DNA from: Anaerolineales bacterium
GTDB taxonomy: Bacteria; Chloroflexota; Anaerolineae; Anaerolineales; DRKV01
Assembly (NCBI GenBank): GCA_024763355.1
Contig: JANTFR010000006.1
Span: forward strand, 1-35,769
Reading direction: 5' to 3'
Length of the DNA: 35,769 nt
This document shows, in pieces, positions 1 to 7,830 of the stretch. Positions within the stretch are counted from its first letter, which is position 1; each line of letters opens with the position of its first letter. Position numbers and translations under genes: made by a program. The notes beneath the pieces are model-generated. The model was not told the origin of the DNA and did not search any database. It was given only the letters and a program-made list of their open reading frames with translations.

Positions 1-1065
1 GACACCGCCATGATGCGCGGCGCCATTCGGGGGATGCTCGAATCCCTGGGGGACCAGCACACCTCCTACATGGACCCCGACCAGTACCAGCAGGCCAACA
101 TCCCGCTGAACGGCGAGTACGAGGGCATCGGCGCCTGGGTGGACCCCAACGCCGAATACCTGACGATTGTCAGCCCGATGCCCGATTCTCCCGCGGAGAA
201 AGCCGGGCTGGAACCGGGAGATGAAATCATCGCCGTGGACGGCGAAGACATGACCGGCATAGACGGCAACCTGGTCATCCGCCGCGTCCTCGGCCCGGCG
301 GGAACCCAGGTCACCCTCACCATCCGGCGCGACGGCGTCCCCAAGCCTTTCGACGTGACCATCACCCGCGCCAAAATCACCGTCCCCAGCGTGGACTACC
401 GCATGATTGAGGGCGAGAACATCGCCTACGTTCAGTTGTTCGATTTCGGGCAGAGCACCTCCGAAGACCTGCACAAGGCCCTCAAGGAACTCCTGGCACA
501 GAACCCCGACGGCCTGATTCTCGACCTGCGCAACAACGGCGGCGGCTACCTGCAAACTGCCATCGAAGTGGCCTCCGAATTCATCGACAGCGGCGTCGTC
601 ATGTACGAACAGTACGGCGACGGCTCCCGCCAGACTTACGAGGCCACCGGCCACGGGCTGGCTACCGACATCCCCATGGTGGTACTGGTCAACGAAGGCT
701 CCGCCTCGGCCTCCGAAATCGTGGCTGGAGCGCTGCAAGACCATAAACGCGCCCCCCTGGTGGGAACCATCACCTTCGGGAAAGGCTCCGTCCAGAATTG
801 GATACCGCTTTCCAACGACCAGGGTGCGGTGCGCGTCACCATTGCCCGCTGGCTGACCCCCGACGAACGTACCATCCACGAAATCGGTCTGACCCCCGAT
901 GTGCCCATCGCCGTTTTCTCCCAGGAGCAGTGGGATATGGGCGTAGACCTGGAACAATTCGGCGTCACCGAAGACCAGGTGGTCATCCTGAGCGAAGAAG
1001 ACATCAAAAACAAGGTTGACCCCCAACTGGACAAGGCCATCGAAGTGCTCAAAGGGCAGCAGTAA
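1..1065 (+). CDS. S41-family C-terminal processing peptidase (CtpA/CtpB-like), 5' truncated
   Basis: The gene enters the window already in frame, so its signal peptide and true start lie upstream; 354 codons are visible. It begins in the conserved helical part (GMLESLGDQHTSY), followed by a PDZ domain at about residues 40-115 and the tail-specific protease core. The motif GSASASE places the nucleophile at Ser236 (codon 706-708), and FGKGSVQ supplies the general base at Lys261. The 25-residue Ser-Lys spacing matches characterised CtpA enzymes. Members of this family cleave near the C-termini of exported proteins on the outer side of the cytoplasmic membrane. A second envelope protease of the HtrA type follows 363 bp downstream, behind a terminator, so the two probably share a theme but not a transcript. 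Family assignment is firm; the substrate is unknown. Confidence 0.95.
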   Translation, partial: DTAMMRGAIRGMLESLGDQHTSYMDPDQYQQANIPLNGEYEGIGAWVDPNAEYLTIVSPMPDSPAEKAGLEPGDEIIAVDGEDMTGIDGNLVIRRVLGPAGTQVTLTIRRDGVPKPFDVTITRAKITVPSVDYRMIEGENIAYVQLFDFGQSTSEDLHKALKELLAQNPDGLILDLRNNGGGYLQTAIEVASEFIDSGVVMYEQYGDGSRQTYEATGHGLATDIPMVVLVNEGSASASEIVAGALQDHKRAPLVGTITFGKGSVQNWIPLSNDQGAVRVTIARWLTPDERTIHEIGLTPDVPIAVFSQEQWDMGVDLEQFGVTEDQVVILSEEDIKNKVDPQLDKAIEVLKGQQ

Positions 1066-1088
1066 CCCATCCAGCCCCACACACCCTA

Positions 1089-1125
1089 AAGCGGAGTCGA
1101 TTCCCCCGGCTCCGCTTGTTTTTTT
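1089..1125 (+). terminator. Rho-independent terminator of the S41 protease gene
   Basis: An 8-bp stem AAGCGGAG/CTCCGCTT (1089-1096 with 1110-1117) closes a 13-nt loop and is followed, after one G, by seven T residues at 1119-1125. It sits 24 bp after the protease stop codon. Confidence 0.85.
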
Positions 1126-1136
1126 GGGGGGGAGCC

Positions 1137-1203
1137 AGACTTCCGAGATTTCTGGAGCGCGATGTCCGTCCAGAGCGGTTCTCGTCGCAAATCTCGGAAG
1201 TCT
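1137..1203. repeat. Nested inverted repeat (MITE/REP-like)
   Basis: Perfect 15-bp arms AGACTTCCGAGATTT (1137-1151) and its reverse complement (1189-1203) enclose a second stem TCTGGA/TCCAGA (1151-1156 with 1169-1174). A small hairpin TACCC/GGGTA (1205-1209 with 1214-1218) follows at once. There is no T-tract, so it is not an ordinary terminator. The structure resembles a small palindromic mobile element; no second copy was noticed in this window. Confidence 0.7.
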
Positions 1204-1250
1204 TTACCCCGCAGGGTAGAGCGTAACCGACCAACATATTTTTGGCGCTT

Positions 1251-1300
1251 CCTTCGTGCACCTTCGTGTATATTCGTGTCCATTCGTGGATATTTGTGGA
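1251..1300. repeat. Five tandem 10-bp units of the TTCGTG phrase repeat
   Basis: Blocks of exactly 10 bp share TTCGTG (TTTGTG in the last) with variable flanks: CCTTCGTGCA, CCTTCGTGTA, TATTCGTGTC, CATTCGTGGA, TATTTGTGGA. The same family recurs at 22721-22770. The rest of the 363-bp gap 1066-1428 holds the terminator, the nested inverted repeat and the htrA upstream region. Confidence 0.85.
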
Positions 1301-1323
1301 TTCTTACGAAAAATTGACCTGTT

Positions 1324-1341
1324 CTTAACTCTCCCCTAACC
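1324..1341 (+). promoter_or_regulatory. Possible response-regulator box upstream of htrA
   Basis: Two similar 7-bp half-sites, CTTAACT (1324-1330) and CCTAACC (1335-1341), lie 11 bp apart. This is the spacing used by OmpR/PhoB-type regulators. A TTGACC hexamer lies just upstream (1314-1319), but no convincing -10 was found at 17 bp. This is a pattern match only. Confidence 0.3.
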
Positions 1342-1428
1342 ATTTCGTGCTACAACACAATCACGACAGGCTCTCCTCACCTCACCGATGAGGCAGAACC
1401 CGACTTCTCACAGAACAGGAGGACGAGC

Positions 1429-2577
1429 ATGAACCTGAACTGGAAACGCGTTTTGTACGTCGTCTTTGTTGTCGCGGTAGCCGCCATCAGCGGGTTGAGC
1501 GGCGTAGCAGTGGGAGGCGCCGTCGTTTATTCGGCCACACACGGCCGGCAGGCCGCCGCTCAAGCCCCGGAAGTCGCCCTCACCGAGAGCAACACCACCC
1601 ATTTGCAGGTTGAGACCACGGACATCGAAACCGCCATCACTCAGACAGTGGAAAAAGTCAGCCCGGCGGTCGTCACCGTAGTGGGCGTTATTCCCGGTCA
1701 GGAGACCTTCTTCGGACGCACCCCCGACCAACAAGTCAGCGGGAGCGGCGTGATTATCTCCAAAGAAGGATACATTGTCACCAACAACCACGTCGTCGAA
1801 AACACGACCAAAGTCTCCATCGTGCTGGCAAACGGGAAGAGCCTCTCCGCCAGGGTGGTCAACACCGACCCTTACGCAGACCTGGCCGTCCTGAAAGCCG
1901 ATGGGGAGATGCCCGCCGTGGCCGTCTTCGGCAACTCAGATGCCCTCAAGCCCGGCGAAACCGTGATTGCCATCGGTTCGCCCCTCGGCGAATTTAAGAA
2001 CACCGTCACCGTCGGGGTGGTGAGCGCTACCGGGCGCACCCTGGATACCGGCAAGGGCTACCAGATGGAAGATTTGATTCAAACCGACGCGGCCATCAAC
2101 CAGGGGAACTCCGGCGGGCCGCTGGTCAACCTCAACGGAGAGGTCATCGGCATCAACACGATGATTGTGCGCGGCAGCGGCTTTAGCGGCGTAGTCGCCG
2201 AGGGATTAGGCTTTGCCATCCCCTCCAACACGGTGCGCCTGATTAGCGAGCAAATCATCGAGAAGGGTTACTTCGCCCGCCCCTATCTGGGCATCCGCTG
2301 GCAGGCGGTTTACCCGGCCCTGGCAAAACGCTACGACCTGGATGCCGAATGGGGCGCTTACGTCTCCGAGGTGCTGCCCGGAACCCCGGCGGACAAGGGC
2401 GGCTTGCAGCGCGGCGACATCATCGTGCGGGTCGGCGACTATCCCATCAACGAGGAACATTCTTTCGTCAACGCCCTCTTCTCTTACCACCCCAACGACG
2501 AAGTAGAAATCGAAGTGGTACGGGACGGTAAACACATTACGCTGGATGTCACCCTGGGTGAGACGCACATGAAATGA
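1429..2577 (+). CDS. htrA: HtrA/DegP-type trypsin-like serine protease (S1C) with PDZ domain
   Basis: The 382-aa product starts with an uncleaved-looking membrane anchor (about residues 7-36), followed by a short linker and a trypsin-like domain. The catalytic triad is readable as His121 (TNNHVV), Asp151 (DPYADLAVL) and Ser228 (NQGNSGGPL). A single PDZ domain occupies about residues 285-375. Family members degrade or refold damaged exported proteins at the outer face of the membrane. A strong AGGAGG Shine-Dalgarno sits 9-15 nt before the ATG, which supports this start. The gene has its own spacer with a possible 11-bp-period regulator box, in line with the stress control usual for the family. 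It ends ATGAAATGA and is followed by a palindromic repeat and a new promoter, so it is probably monocistronic. Confidence 0.95.
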   Translation: MNLNWKRVLYVVFVVAVAAISGLSGVAVGGAVVYSATHGRQAAAQAPEVALTESNTTHLQVETTDIETAITQTVEKVSPAVVTVVGVIPGQETFFGRTPDQQVSGSGVIISKEGYIVTNNHVVENTTKVSIVLANGKSLSARVVNTDPYADLAVLKADGEMPAVAVFGNSDALKPGETVIAIGSPLGEFKNTVTVGVVSATGRTLDTGKGYQMEDLIQTDAAINQGNSGGPLVNLNGEVIGINTMIVRGSGFSGVVAEGLGFAIPSNTVRLISEQIIEKGYFARPYLGIRWQAVYPALAKRYDLDAEWGAYVSEVLPGTPADKGGLQRGDIIVRVGDYPINEEHSFVNALFSYHPNDEVEIEVVRDGKHITLDVTLGETHMK

Positions 2578-2606
2578 GATGAGAGGCGGGCAGGCGACGG
2601 GTGACG

Positions 2607-2643
2607 ACAGGTGGTAGTCACTTGCGAAGTGACTGCCACCTGT
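2607..2643. repeat. 17-bp-arm palindrome with TCACTT...AAGTGA core
   Basis: Arms 2607-2623 (ACAGGTGGTAGTCACTT) and 2627-2643 pair over 17 positions with one G-T wobble around a 3-nt GCG loop. It is followed by GC-rich sequence, not T residues. The core resembles that of the palindrome at 19171-19204. An upstream ATG inside this repeat (2611) opens an in-frame extension of the next gene that is judged spurious. Confidence 0.8.
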
Positions 2644-2661
2644 GCGCGCGGGGCGCTGCGG

Positions 2662-2673
2662 TATAATCGCCCC
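2662..2673 (+). promoter_or_regulatory. TATAAT promoter giving a leaderless transcript
   Basis: A perfect TATAAT (2662-2667) is separated from the GTG start at 2674 by only 6 nt, so transcription would begin at or next to the start codon. No good -35 hexamer is visible. The same arrangement occurs at 9519. Confidence 0.75.
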
Positions 2674-3699
2674 GTGAAGAAACTCCTGGTTGCCATTGTC
2701 CTGCTCCTGGCCATCTATTTCGTCATCGGCCAGTTTTCCGAGGTTCAGGCCGTCGTCGAAACGTTGAAGCGAGGCGACTGGCGGTTCTTGCTGTTAGCAT
2801 TGGGGATACAAATTTTGTGGCTGGTCAACGTGGCCGCCTCCTACCAATCCATTTACCGCGCCCTGGGAATCCACGAAGACTTGAAAGAAATGTTCATGCT
2901 GGCAGCCACGGCCAACTTCGTCAACGTGGTCGCGCCCAGCGTGGGGATGGGCGGCATGGCCGTCTTCATCACCCAGGCCCGCCATCGGGAATACTCCCCG
3001 GCGCGGGCCGCCATTGCGGGGGCCTTGTACGTCTTCTTCGATTACTCCGGTTTTCTGGCCCTCCTGGCGCTAGGCATCATCGTCCTCGTCCGCCGCAACA
3101 ACCTGACCGCCGCAGAAGTGGGGGCTTCGTTGATTTTGCTGGCGATTGCCTCCCTGATGGGCTTTTTGCTTTACCTGGGAACCCATTCGGAGCGGGCTTT
3201 CGGCAACGCCCTCGCCTTCCTCGCCCACCTGGTCAACCAGGTCGTGCGCCCTTTTCTGCACCACGATTACCTTTCCGAAGAACGCGCCCGTCACTTCGCC
3301 CACGATGCGGTGGCGGGGCTGCGACAAATCCGCTCCAACCCTGAAAATTTGCTGCGCCCGGTGCTGCTGGCTTTGAGCAACAAAATCTTGATGACCCTCG
3401 TGCTGTGGATGGTCTTTCTGGCCTTCAAAGTACCCGTTTCCATCGGCACGCTGGTTGCCGGCAGCGCTATCGCCTACCTGTTCTTCATCGTCTCCCCGAC
3501 TCCTTCTGGCGTGGGCATCGTAGAAGGCGCCCTCACCCTGGGACTGCGTTCCATGTACGTGCCGCTGGAAGCCGCCGCAGTGATTGCCCTGGCCTATCGC
3601 GGCTTCACCTTCTGGCTACCTCTGCTGATTGGGATGGTCACCTTCCGCCGCCTGGGGGCTGCTCCGCCCCCGGCCTTGCCCGCTTCGTCGCTTGAATGA
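2674..3699 (+). CDS. UPF0104 / LPG-synthase transmembrane-region family protein (flippase-like)
   Basis: A 341-aa polytopic membrane protein with about eight hydrophobic segments. It carries the two signature stretches of the UPF0104/AglD/MprF membrane domain: NFVNVVAPSVGMGG around residue 90, and PTPSGVGIVE with a downstream YRGFTFWLPLLIG near the C-terminus. Proteins of this type are membrane-embedded and are linked to flipping or modifying lipid-linked substrates. The aminoacyl-transferase domain of full MprF is absent. The GTG start at 2674 is preferred over the ATG at 2611 because a TATAAT box ends 6 nt before it and the longer version would be encoded by a palindromic repeat. The stop overlaps the ATG of the next gene, a GT39-like glycosyltransferase, which suggests a shared role in lipid-linked sugar transfer. 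That role is an inference. Confidence 0.88.
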   Translation: MKKLLVAIVLLLAIYFVIGQFSEVQAVVETLKRGDWRFLLLALGIQILWLVNVAASYQSIYRALGIHEDLKEMFMLAATANFVNVVAPSVGMGGMAVFITQARHREYSPARAAIAGALYVFFDYSGFLALLALGIIVLVRRNNLTAAEVGASLILLAIASLMGFLLYLGTHSERAFGNALAFLAHLVNQVVRPFLHHDYLSEERARHFAHDAVAGLRQIRSNPENLLRPVLLALSNKILMTLVLWMVFLAFKVPVSIGTLVAGSAIAYLFFIVSPTPSGVGIVEGALTLGLRSMYVPLEAAAVIALAYRGFTFWLPLLIGMVTFRRLGAAPPPALPASSLE

Positions 3700-5486
3700 T
3701 GCCGCCCGCCCCTGTCCGAACACACTCCTGCCGGAGACGAGCGGCCTTCTGGCTGAGTCTCATCGCCGCGGGAAGCCTGCTCTTCTCCCTCCTGCCCTAC
3801 ACCGCCGTCAAACCCCTGGGGGATGCCCTTGTCCCTGACGGTTCGCTTGACCTGCTTACCCCACAGATTTTTTCCCGTCTCCGAATTTTGCTCCGCTGGG
3901 GAGCGTTTCTCCCCGCAGCAGGCGTTCTTTTCCTCCTCGCCGGAGGAGAACGCCTGGAAACCGCTTTGTGCAGCCTCCGCCACTCCTGGGTGGGGCTCCC
4001 CACCCGTTTGCGGACTGATGCCCGCGCCATCCTGCGCCTGCTACGCCGCCGTCCCCTCCCTTCCACGCTCTGGCTGCTCTCTTTTCTCACCCTCACGGGG
4101 GCTTACCTGCGTTTCCTGTGGCTGGACGCCCCCATGCAGTACGACGAGGCGTACACTTACGTGGCTTTCGCTTCCCGCCCTCTGCGTTACGTGGTCGGCG
4201 ACTACCACCTGCCCAACAACCACGTCTTTCACAGCCTCCTGGTGCACTACGCCACCGCCGCCTTTGGGGTGCATCCCTGGAGCGTGCGCCTCCCCGTTTT
4301 CCTGACCGGCATCCTGCTCGTGCCGCTGGGATACCTGACCGCCCGCCTGCTTTTCGACCGTCCCACGGCGTTGTTAACCGCCGGCCTGATTGCCGTCTCT
4401 CATCCGCTCATTCTTTACGCCACCAACGCCCGCGGCTACACCCTGGTGGCTGCTTTTACACTCCTCTCGCTCTCCCTGGCAACGCTTCTCCTGCGCGATG
4501 ACAATCTCCTGCTTTGGATGGGATTATCTCTCGTCGGCATGTTGGGGGCCTGGACGCTGCCCATCATGCTGTATCCCTTCGGAATGACACTCGCCTGGCT
4601 GGGGCTGGGCTGGCTGCTGGGAGATGCCGGGCGTCCCCGTCCCCGCGCTTTCCCGCTGGAACTATTTGCCTGCGGGGCAGGAGCCGCCCTGGGCGCGCTG
4701 GTGCTCTACACGCCCATCCTGCTCACCAGCGGCTGGGGGGCATTGGCGGGCAACCGCTGGGTCTCTCCCCTCTCCTGGCCTGACTTTTGGGAGAACCTGC
4801 CCCTGCGCCTGGGCAACACCTGGCAGGAATGGCACGCTTTCTGGCCTCCGCTCCTAGCATGGGCGGGCAGTATCGCCGTCCTTGCCGCCTGGATTTTCGG
4901 GAGCCGCGCCCGGCGTTTTCGCGCTCCCTTGTGGGGTGCGGCCCTGGCAGGCATCTTTCCCTTCCTGCTGCTCCAGCGCGTCGCGCCCATCTCCAAAGTA
5001 TGGCTCTTTTTGCTGCCTGTCTGGTTGATGTGGATGGCGGCCGGGACGCGGCTGCTTCTGGAAGGCGCTTTGCGCTTTTTGGGGGTGCAGCACCCTCGAA
5101 GGCGGGTCGTCTCCGCCCTTTGGGCGGGCGCGGTCATCCTGGGGGTAGTCGCCATCCCCTGGGAGACGGGCATCCGCCGCATCACCACGCGCAGTCCCCT
5201 GGATGAAATTCCCCAGGCCGTGGCCTATATCCAGGCACACCGACAGCCGGGGGAGGGCATCCTGGCACCCAATCCGCTCAGCGCCCCGGTGTGGTTTGCC
5301 TTCGCCGAGCAGGGCGTGGGGAAAGCGGCGTTCCCCGACCGCAACCCTGCGGGGAACTTTACTGCCCTGTGGGTCATCTTGAATCCCAAAAAGCACCGGC
5401 CGGAGGCGATTCTCCCCCAGGCGGAGTGGCCGCAGCCCGTTTTGCATCTTCCCCATCTGGAAGTCTACCATCTGAAAACCCCCTGA
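3696..5486 (+). CDS. GT39/ArnT-like membrane glycosyltransferase (GT-C fold)
   Basis: A 596-aa protein with a long N-terminal region and about 12 membrane segments. Around residues 148-155 it reads QYDEAYTY: the Asp150-Glu151 pair in the first extracytoplasmic loop is the catalytic signature of PMT/ArnT-type GT-C enzymes. A downstream NNHVFHS and an ARGYT motif also fit. Such enzymes move a sugar from a polyprenyl-phosphate donor to a protein or lipid outside the cell. The N-terminal 120 residues include two extra hydrophobic segments and an Arg-rich linker before the usual DE region, which is longer than normal. The ATG overlaps the previous stop (ATGA), giving translational coupling. The acceptor is unknown. 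Confidence 0.85.
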   Translation: MMPPAPVRTHSCRRRAAFWLSLIAAGSLLFSLLPYTAVKPLGDALVPDGSLDLLTPQIFSRLRILLRWGAFLPAAGVLFLLAGGERLETALCSLRHSWVGLPTRLRTDARAILRLLRRRPLPSTLWLLSFLTLTGAYLRFLWLDAPMQYDEAYTYVAFASRPLRYVVGDYHLPNNHVFHSLLVHYATAAFGVHPWSVRLPVFLTGILLVPLGYLTARLLFDRPTALLTAGLIAVSHPLILYATNARGYTLVAAFTLLSLSLATLLLRDDNLLLWMGLSLVGMLGAWTLPIMLYPFGMTLAWLGLGWLLGDAGRPRPRAFPLELFACGAGAALGALVLYTPILLTSGWGALAGNRWVSPLSWPDFWENLPLRLGNTWQEWHAFWPPLLAWAGSIAVLAAWIFGSRARRFRAPLWGAALAGIFPFLLLQRVAPISKVWLFLLPVWLMWMAAGTRLLLEGALRFLGVQHPRRRVVSALWAGAVILGVVAIPWETGIRRITTRSPLDEIPQAVAYIQAHRQPGEGILAPNPLSAPVWFAFAEQGVGKAAFPDRNPAGNFTALWVILNPKKHRPEAILPQAEWPQPVLHLPHLEVYHLKTP

Positions 5487-5535
5487 CCCCCAAAAAACAT
5501 CTTCCCGCGCCCTTTTAGAAACGCCTTCTTTGGGG

Positions 5536-5541
5536 TATAAT
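5536..5541 (+). promoter_or_regulatory. TATAAT -10 box of the rpmH operon
   Basis: A perfect TATAAT preceded by GGGG lies 108 bp before the rpmH start. The -35 region (about 5513-5518, TTTTAG) is weak. It would give a leader of roughly 100 nt containing two hairpins. Confidence 0.7.
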
Positions 5542-5557
5542 CGGGCGGCGTTAATTT

Positions 5558-5577
5558 CGCGGGGTATTTACCCCGCG
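5558..5577 (+). promoter_or_regulatory. GC-rich hairpin in the rpmH leader (possible attenuator)
   Basis: CGCGGGGTA (5558-5566) pairs perfectly with 5569-5577 around TT and is followed by CTTTGTTTG. A second hairpin, CGCGCCC/GGGCGCG, lies at about 5597-5614. Both fall between the TATAAT box and rpmH. The imperfect T-tract makes regulated termination possible but unproven. Confidence 0.45.
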
Positions 5578-5648
5578 CTTTGTTTGCCCCATGCAGCGCG
5601 CCCTCCGGGGCGCGTCTGACACTCTCAACACAGACAAGGGAAAGTACC

Positions 5649-5825
5649 ATGCCGAAACGAACTTACCAACCCAAAGTCCGCCGCCGCTTGCGCGTGCACG
5701 GCTTTCGCTCTCGCATGAAGACCCGTGGTGGTCGTCAGGTGCTGAAGCGCCGCCGCCTGAAGGGGCGCGTTCGCCTGGCTCCTAAAATGAACAACCACAC
5801 CAAGCGCGTCAACTGGAACAGTTAG
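5649..5825 (+). CDS. rpmH: 50S ribosomal protein L34
   Basis: A 58-aa, very basic protein. The core from KRTYQPK through [13 protein letters not shown] to KGRVRLA is the L34 signature, so the identification is secure. The ATG at 5649 is chosen because it gives the family N-terminus (MPKRTYQPK) and has AAGGGA upstream. The protein runs about 12 residues past the usual 44-46 (tail [14 protein letters not shown]). L34 is a late-assembling large-subunit protein. The gene heads the conserved rpmH-rnpA-yidD-yidC-jag order, which often lies near the replication origin. Confidence 0.97.
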   Translation: MPKRTYQPKVRRRLRVHGFRSRMKTRGGRQVLKRRRLKGRVRLAPKMNNHTKRVNWNS

Positions 5826-5901
5826 ACCAACTACAGCGGGCAGGTTGCTCCGGCAGTGTCCCCGCTTCCCCTGTGCGCTGCGATATCCCCCGGTTAGCGG
5901 C

Positions 5902-6264
5902 GTGAAGCGCAGATTTCGCCTACGACAATCCACAGACTTCAAGCGGGTGCGGCAATCCGGAAAATCTTATGCCCACCCGCTTGTTGTGTTGATTGTCCTG
6001 CCCAACCCGGAAGGGAAACTGCGCTTCGGGGTCTCGGCGGGACGCTCGGTAGGCAATGCCGTCCAACGCAATCGCGCCAAACGGCGCATTCGGGCGGTGC
6101 TCAACGCCTTGCAGCCCCGCATCGCCCCCGGCTGGGACGTGGTAGTGCTGGCCCGCCGCGGCATCCACGCTGCCGATTACGCCGCCCTGCAGGCCGCCCT
6201 GGAAATGCTCTTCCGGCGGGCAGGGTTACTCGTTCCACCGGCGGACAACGCCACCGGGCTTTGA
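5902..6264 (+). CDS. rnpA: Ribonuclease P protein component
   Basis: A 120-aa basic protein that binds the RNase P RNA and helps it cut the 5' leader from precursor tRNAs. The N-terminus reads [16 protein letters not shown], and the RNR signature ([14 protein letters not shown]) is intact at about residues 53-66. The GTG at 5902 is preferred over an in-frame ATG at 5845 because family members start directly at this KRRFRL stretch, with no support for the 19 extra residues. No Shine-Dalgarno is visible before the GTG, so translation may be coupled to rpmH, 76 bp upstream. The 3' end abuts yidD. Order and motif make the call firm; only the exact start is slightly uncertain. Confidence 0.95.
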   Translation: MKRRFRLRQSTDFKRVRQSGKSYAHPLVVLIVLPNPEGKLRFGVSAGRSVGNAVQRNRAKRRIRAVLNALQPRIAPGWDVVVLARRGIHAADYAALQAALEMLFRRAGLLVPPADNATGL

Positions 6265-6272
6265 AGTTTTGT

Positions 6273-6599
6273 ATGACCGCCCAACACGAACATTCCCACG
6301 ACGAAGAACTTTCCGTCTTCTACTTGCCGCACGACTATTCGGATGAGCCGCGCCTGGCAGATTTGCCGCGCACGCCGCAATACTGGCCGCGGCTGGCCTT
6401 GCTGGCCCTCATCCGCCTGTACCAGCAGACCTTTTCCAAAGCCCTGCCGGTCAACACCTGCCGCTTCTACCCCACCTGTTCGCATTACGGCTATCAGGCC
6501 ATTTACAAGTACGGGGCCGTGAAGGGCGGGCTGATGGCTGTCTGGCGCGTCCTGCGCTGCAACCCCTTCAACCCCGGCGGCTACGACCCCGTTCCATAG
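6273..6599 (+). CDS. yidD: Membrane protein insertion efficiency factor YidD
   Basis: A 108-aa protein with the diagnostic YidD block: [24 protein letters not shown], and a C-terminal [14 protein letters not shown], including the paired Cys residues of the family. YidD is a small peripheral membrane protein that helps YidC insert inner-membrane proteins. It carries an N-terminal extension of about 40 residues rich in acidic and His residues before the core, longer than the usual 70-90 aa family length. The ATG at 6273 is favoured; an in-frame TTG at 6261, overlapping the rnpA stop, is the alternative and would add four residues. It lies 8 bp after rnpA and is surely cotranscribed. Confidence 0.94.
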   Translation: MTAQHEHSHDEELSVFYLPHDYSDEPRLADLPRTPQYWPRLALLALIRLYQQTFSKALPVNTCRFYPTCSHYGYQAIYKYGAVKGGLMAVWRVLRCNPFNPGGYDPVP

Positions 6600-6603
6600 C
6601 CCG

Positions 6604-6639
6604 CTTGCAAACTTACACACTTTCTCCCTTTCTCCTTTC
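6604..6639. repeat. 8-bp phrase repeat abutting a start codon (CTTnCnnn family)
   Basis: Successive octamers CTTGCAAA, CTTACACA, CTTTCTCC, CTTTCTCC are followed by TTTC and the ATG at 6640. The family matches, in complementary form, the repeats at 22657-22695 and 30353-30408. No Shine-Dalgarno is present. Confidence 0.7.
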
Positions 6640-7713
6640 ATGAAACGTTTTCCCCTGATTGCAGTCTTTCTCCTCCTCGCCCTCAGTTTGAGCGCCTGCT
6701 CCGGCAGTTTCGCACCCACCAGTTGGCCCGGCCTGGGCATAGACCCCGCCGGTGAGACCGCCTTCCTGGCTTACCAAAACCAGGTCTATGCTGTGGACAC
6801 CGCCACCGGGGCGCTCCAATGGACGTACCCCGCCGAAGCCGACCGCAAACGCACCTTCTTCGCCCCCCCGGTCTACACACCCAACGGAGAAGTGCTGGTC
6901 GGCGGCTACGATAACATCCTCGTCAGCCTGGACCCCGCCCTCGGCACGGAAAACTGGATTTTCGACGCCGGCAGCCGCATCGTCGGCTCTCCATTGGCAA
7001 CCGAAGACGCCATCTACCTGCCCACCGCGGGGGGCAACCTCTACGCCCTCGATTTGGAGGGGAACCCCATCTGGGATGCTCCCTTCCACAGCGAGAAGGA
7101 TTTGTGGGCTCCTCCTGTCCTGGATAACGGCGTCCTCTACGTGGGCGGCATGGACCACAATCTCTACGCCCTGAACGCCTCCGACGGCAGCATCCGCTGG
7201 CAAACGCCCCTCGGAGGCGCTATCAACAGCGCCCCGCTGCTCCACGAGGGCGTGCTCTACCTGGGCACTTTCGCGCAGCAGGTGGTAGCCGTAGACGCCG
7301 AAATCGGCACCATTTTGTGGGACGTTCCTACCGACGGCTGGGTGTGGGCCACCCCGCAAACCGCCAGCGGCCTGTTATACGTCGGCGATGTCAGCGGCGC
7401 TTTCTACGCCCTCAAGATGGAGGACGGCAGTTTGGCATGGCAGAGCATCCCCGACGGTCCCATCGTCTCCCAGGGGCTTGTGGTGGGCGATACGGTATAC
7501 TTCACCACGGAATCCGGCACCCTCTACGCCGTGGATGCCGCCAAAGGCGGGCCTGTGTGGGAATACTCCGTCGAAAAGGGCGAACTCTACACCGCCCCGC
7601 AGCCCATCAACGGCGACATTCTGATTGCCCCTACCGGCGGCGACGCCCTCCTGATTGCCGTCAACGCCGAAACCGGCGCCAAACGCTGGCAATTCACCCC
7701 CGAAAAGAAATAG
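6640..7713 (+). CDS. PQQ-repeat beta-propeller lipoprotein (BamB-like)
   Basis: A 357-aa lipoprotein. A signal peptide ends in the lipobox LSAC with the lipidated Cys at residue 20. The rest is a run of about seven PQQ-type blades, each showing the pattern LYALD/VDxxxGxxxW (for example VYAVDTATGALQW and LYAVDAAKGGPVW). No PQQ-dehydrogenase catalytic residues were found, so it is more like the propeller scaffold BamB than an enzyme. It lies between yidD and yidC, a cluster normally without such a gene, which suggests an extracytoplasmic helper in membrane-protein biogenesis; that is inference. No Shine-Dalgarno: the ATG directly follows phrase repeats. Confidence 0.88.
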   Translation: MKRFPLIAVFLLLALSLSACSGSFAPTSWPGLGIDPAGETAFLAYQNQVYAVDTATGALQWTYPAEADRKRTFFAPPVYTPNGEVLVGGYDNILVSLDPALGTENWIFDAGSRIVGSPLATEDAIYLPTAGGNLYALDLEGNPIWDAPFHSEKDLWAPPVLDNGVLYVGGMDHNLYALNASDGSIRWQTPLGGAINSAPLLHEGVLYLGTFAQQVVAVDAEIGTILWDVPTDGWVWATPQTASGLLYVGDVSGAFYALKMEDGSLAWQSIPDGPIVSQGLVVGDTVYFTTESGTLYAVDAAKGGPVWEYSVEKGELYTAPQPINGDILIAPTGGDALLIAVNAETGAKRWQFTPEKK

Positions 7714-7717
7714 GTCG

Positions 7718-7759
7718 GACGACAGACGACAGACCACCGACCACCGACCGCAGCCCGCA
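7718..7759. repeat. 7-bp phrase repeat (GACnaCn family)
   Basis: Six heptamers in register: GACGACA twice, GACCACC twice, GACCGCA, GCCCGCA. They directly follow the lipoprotein stop codon. Closely related heptamers (CAGACCA, CAGACGA) occur at 12151-12171. Confidence 0.75.
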
Positions 7760-7772
7760 AACAAAGCAACCA

Positions 7773-7815
7773 CCTAACCTCCTAACCCCTAACCTCCTAA
7801 ACTCCCTAACCCCTA
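7773..7815. repeat. 7-8-bp CCTAAC phrase repeat upstream of yidC
   Basis: A run of CCTAACCT, CCTAACCC, CTAACCT, CCTAAAC and further CCTAAC units fills the spacer up to 16 bp before the yidC ATG. The segment is almost free of G on this strand, so no Shine-Dalgarno is possible here. Confidence 0.7.
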
Positions 7816-7830
7816 CCCCCCAAATCCGCT

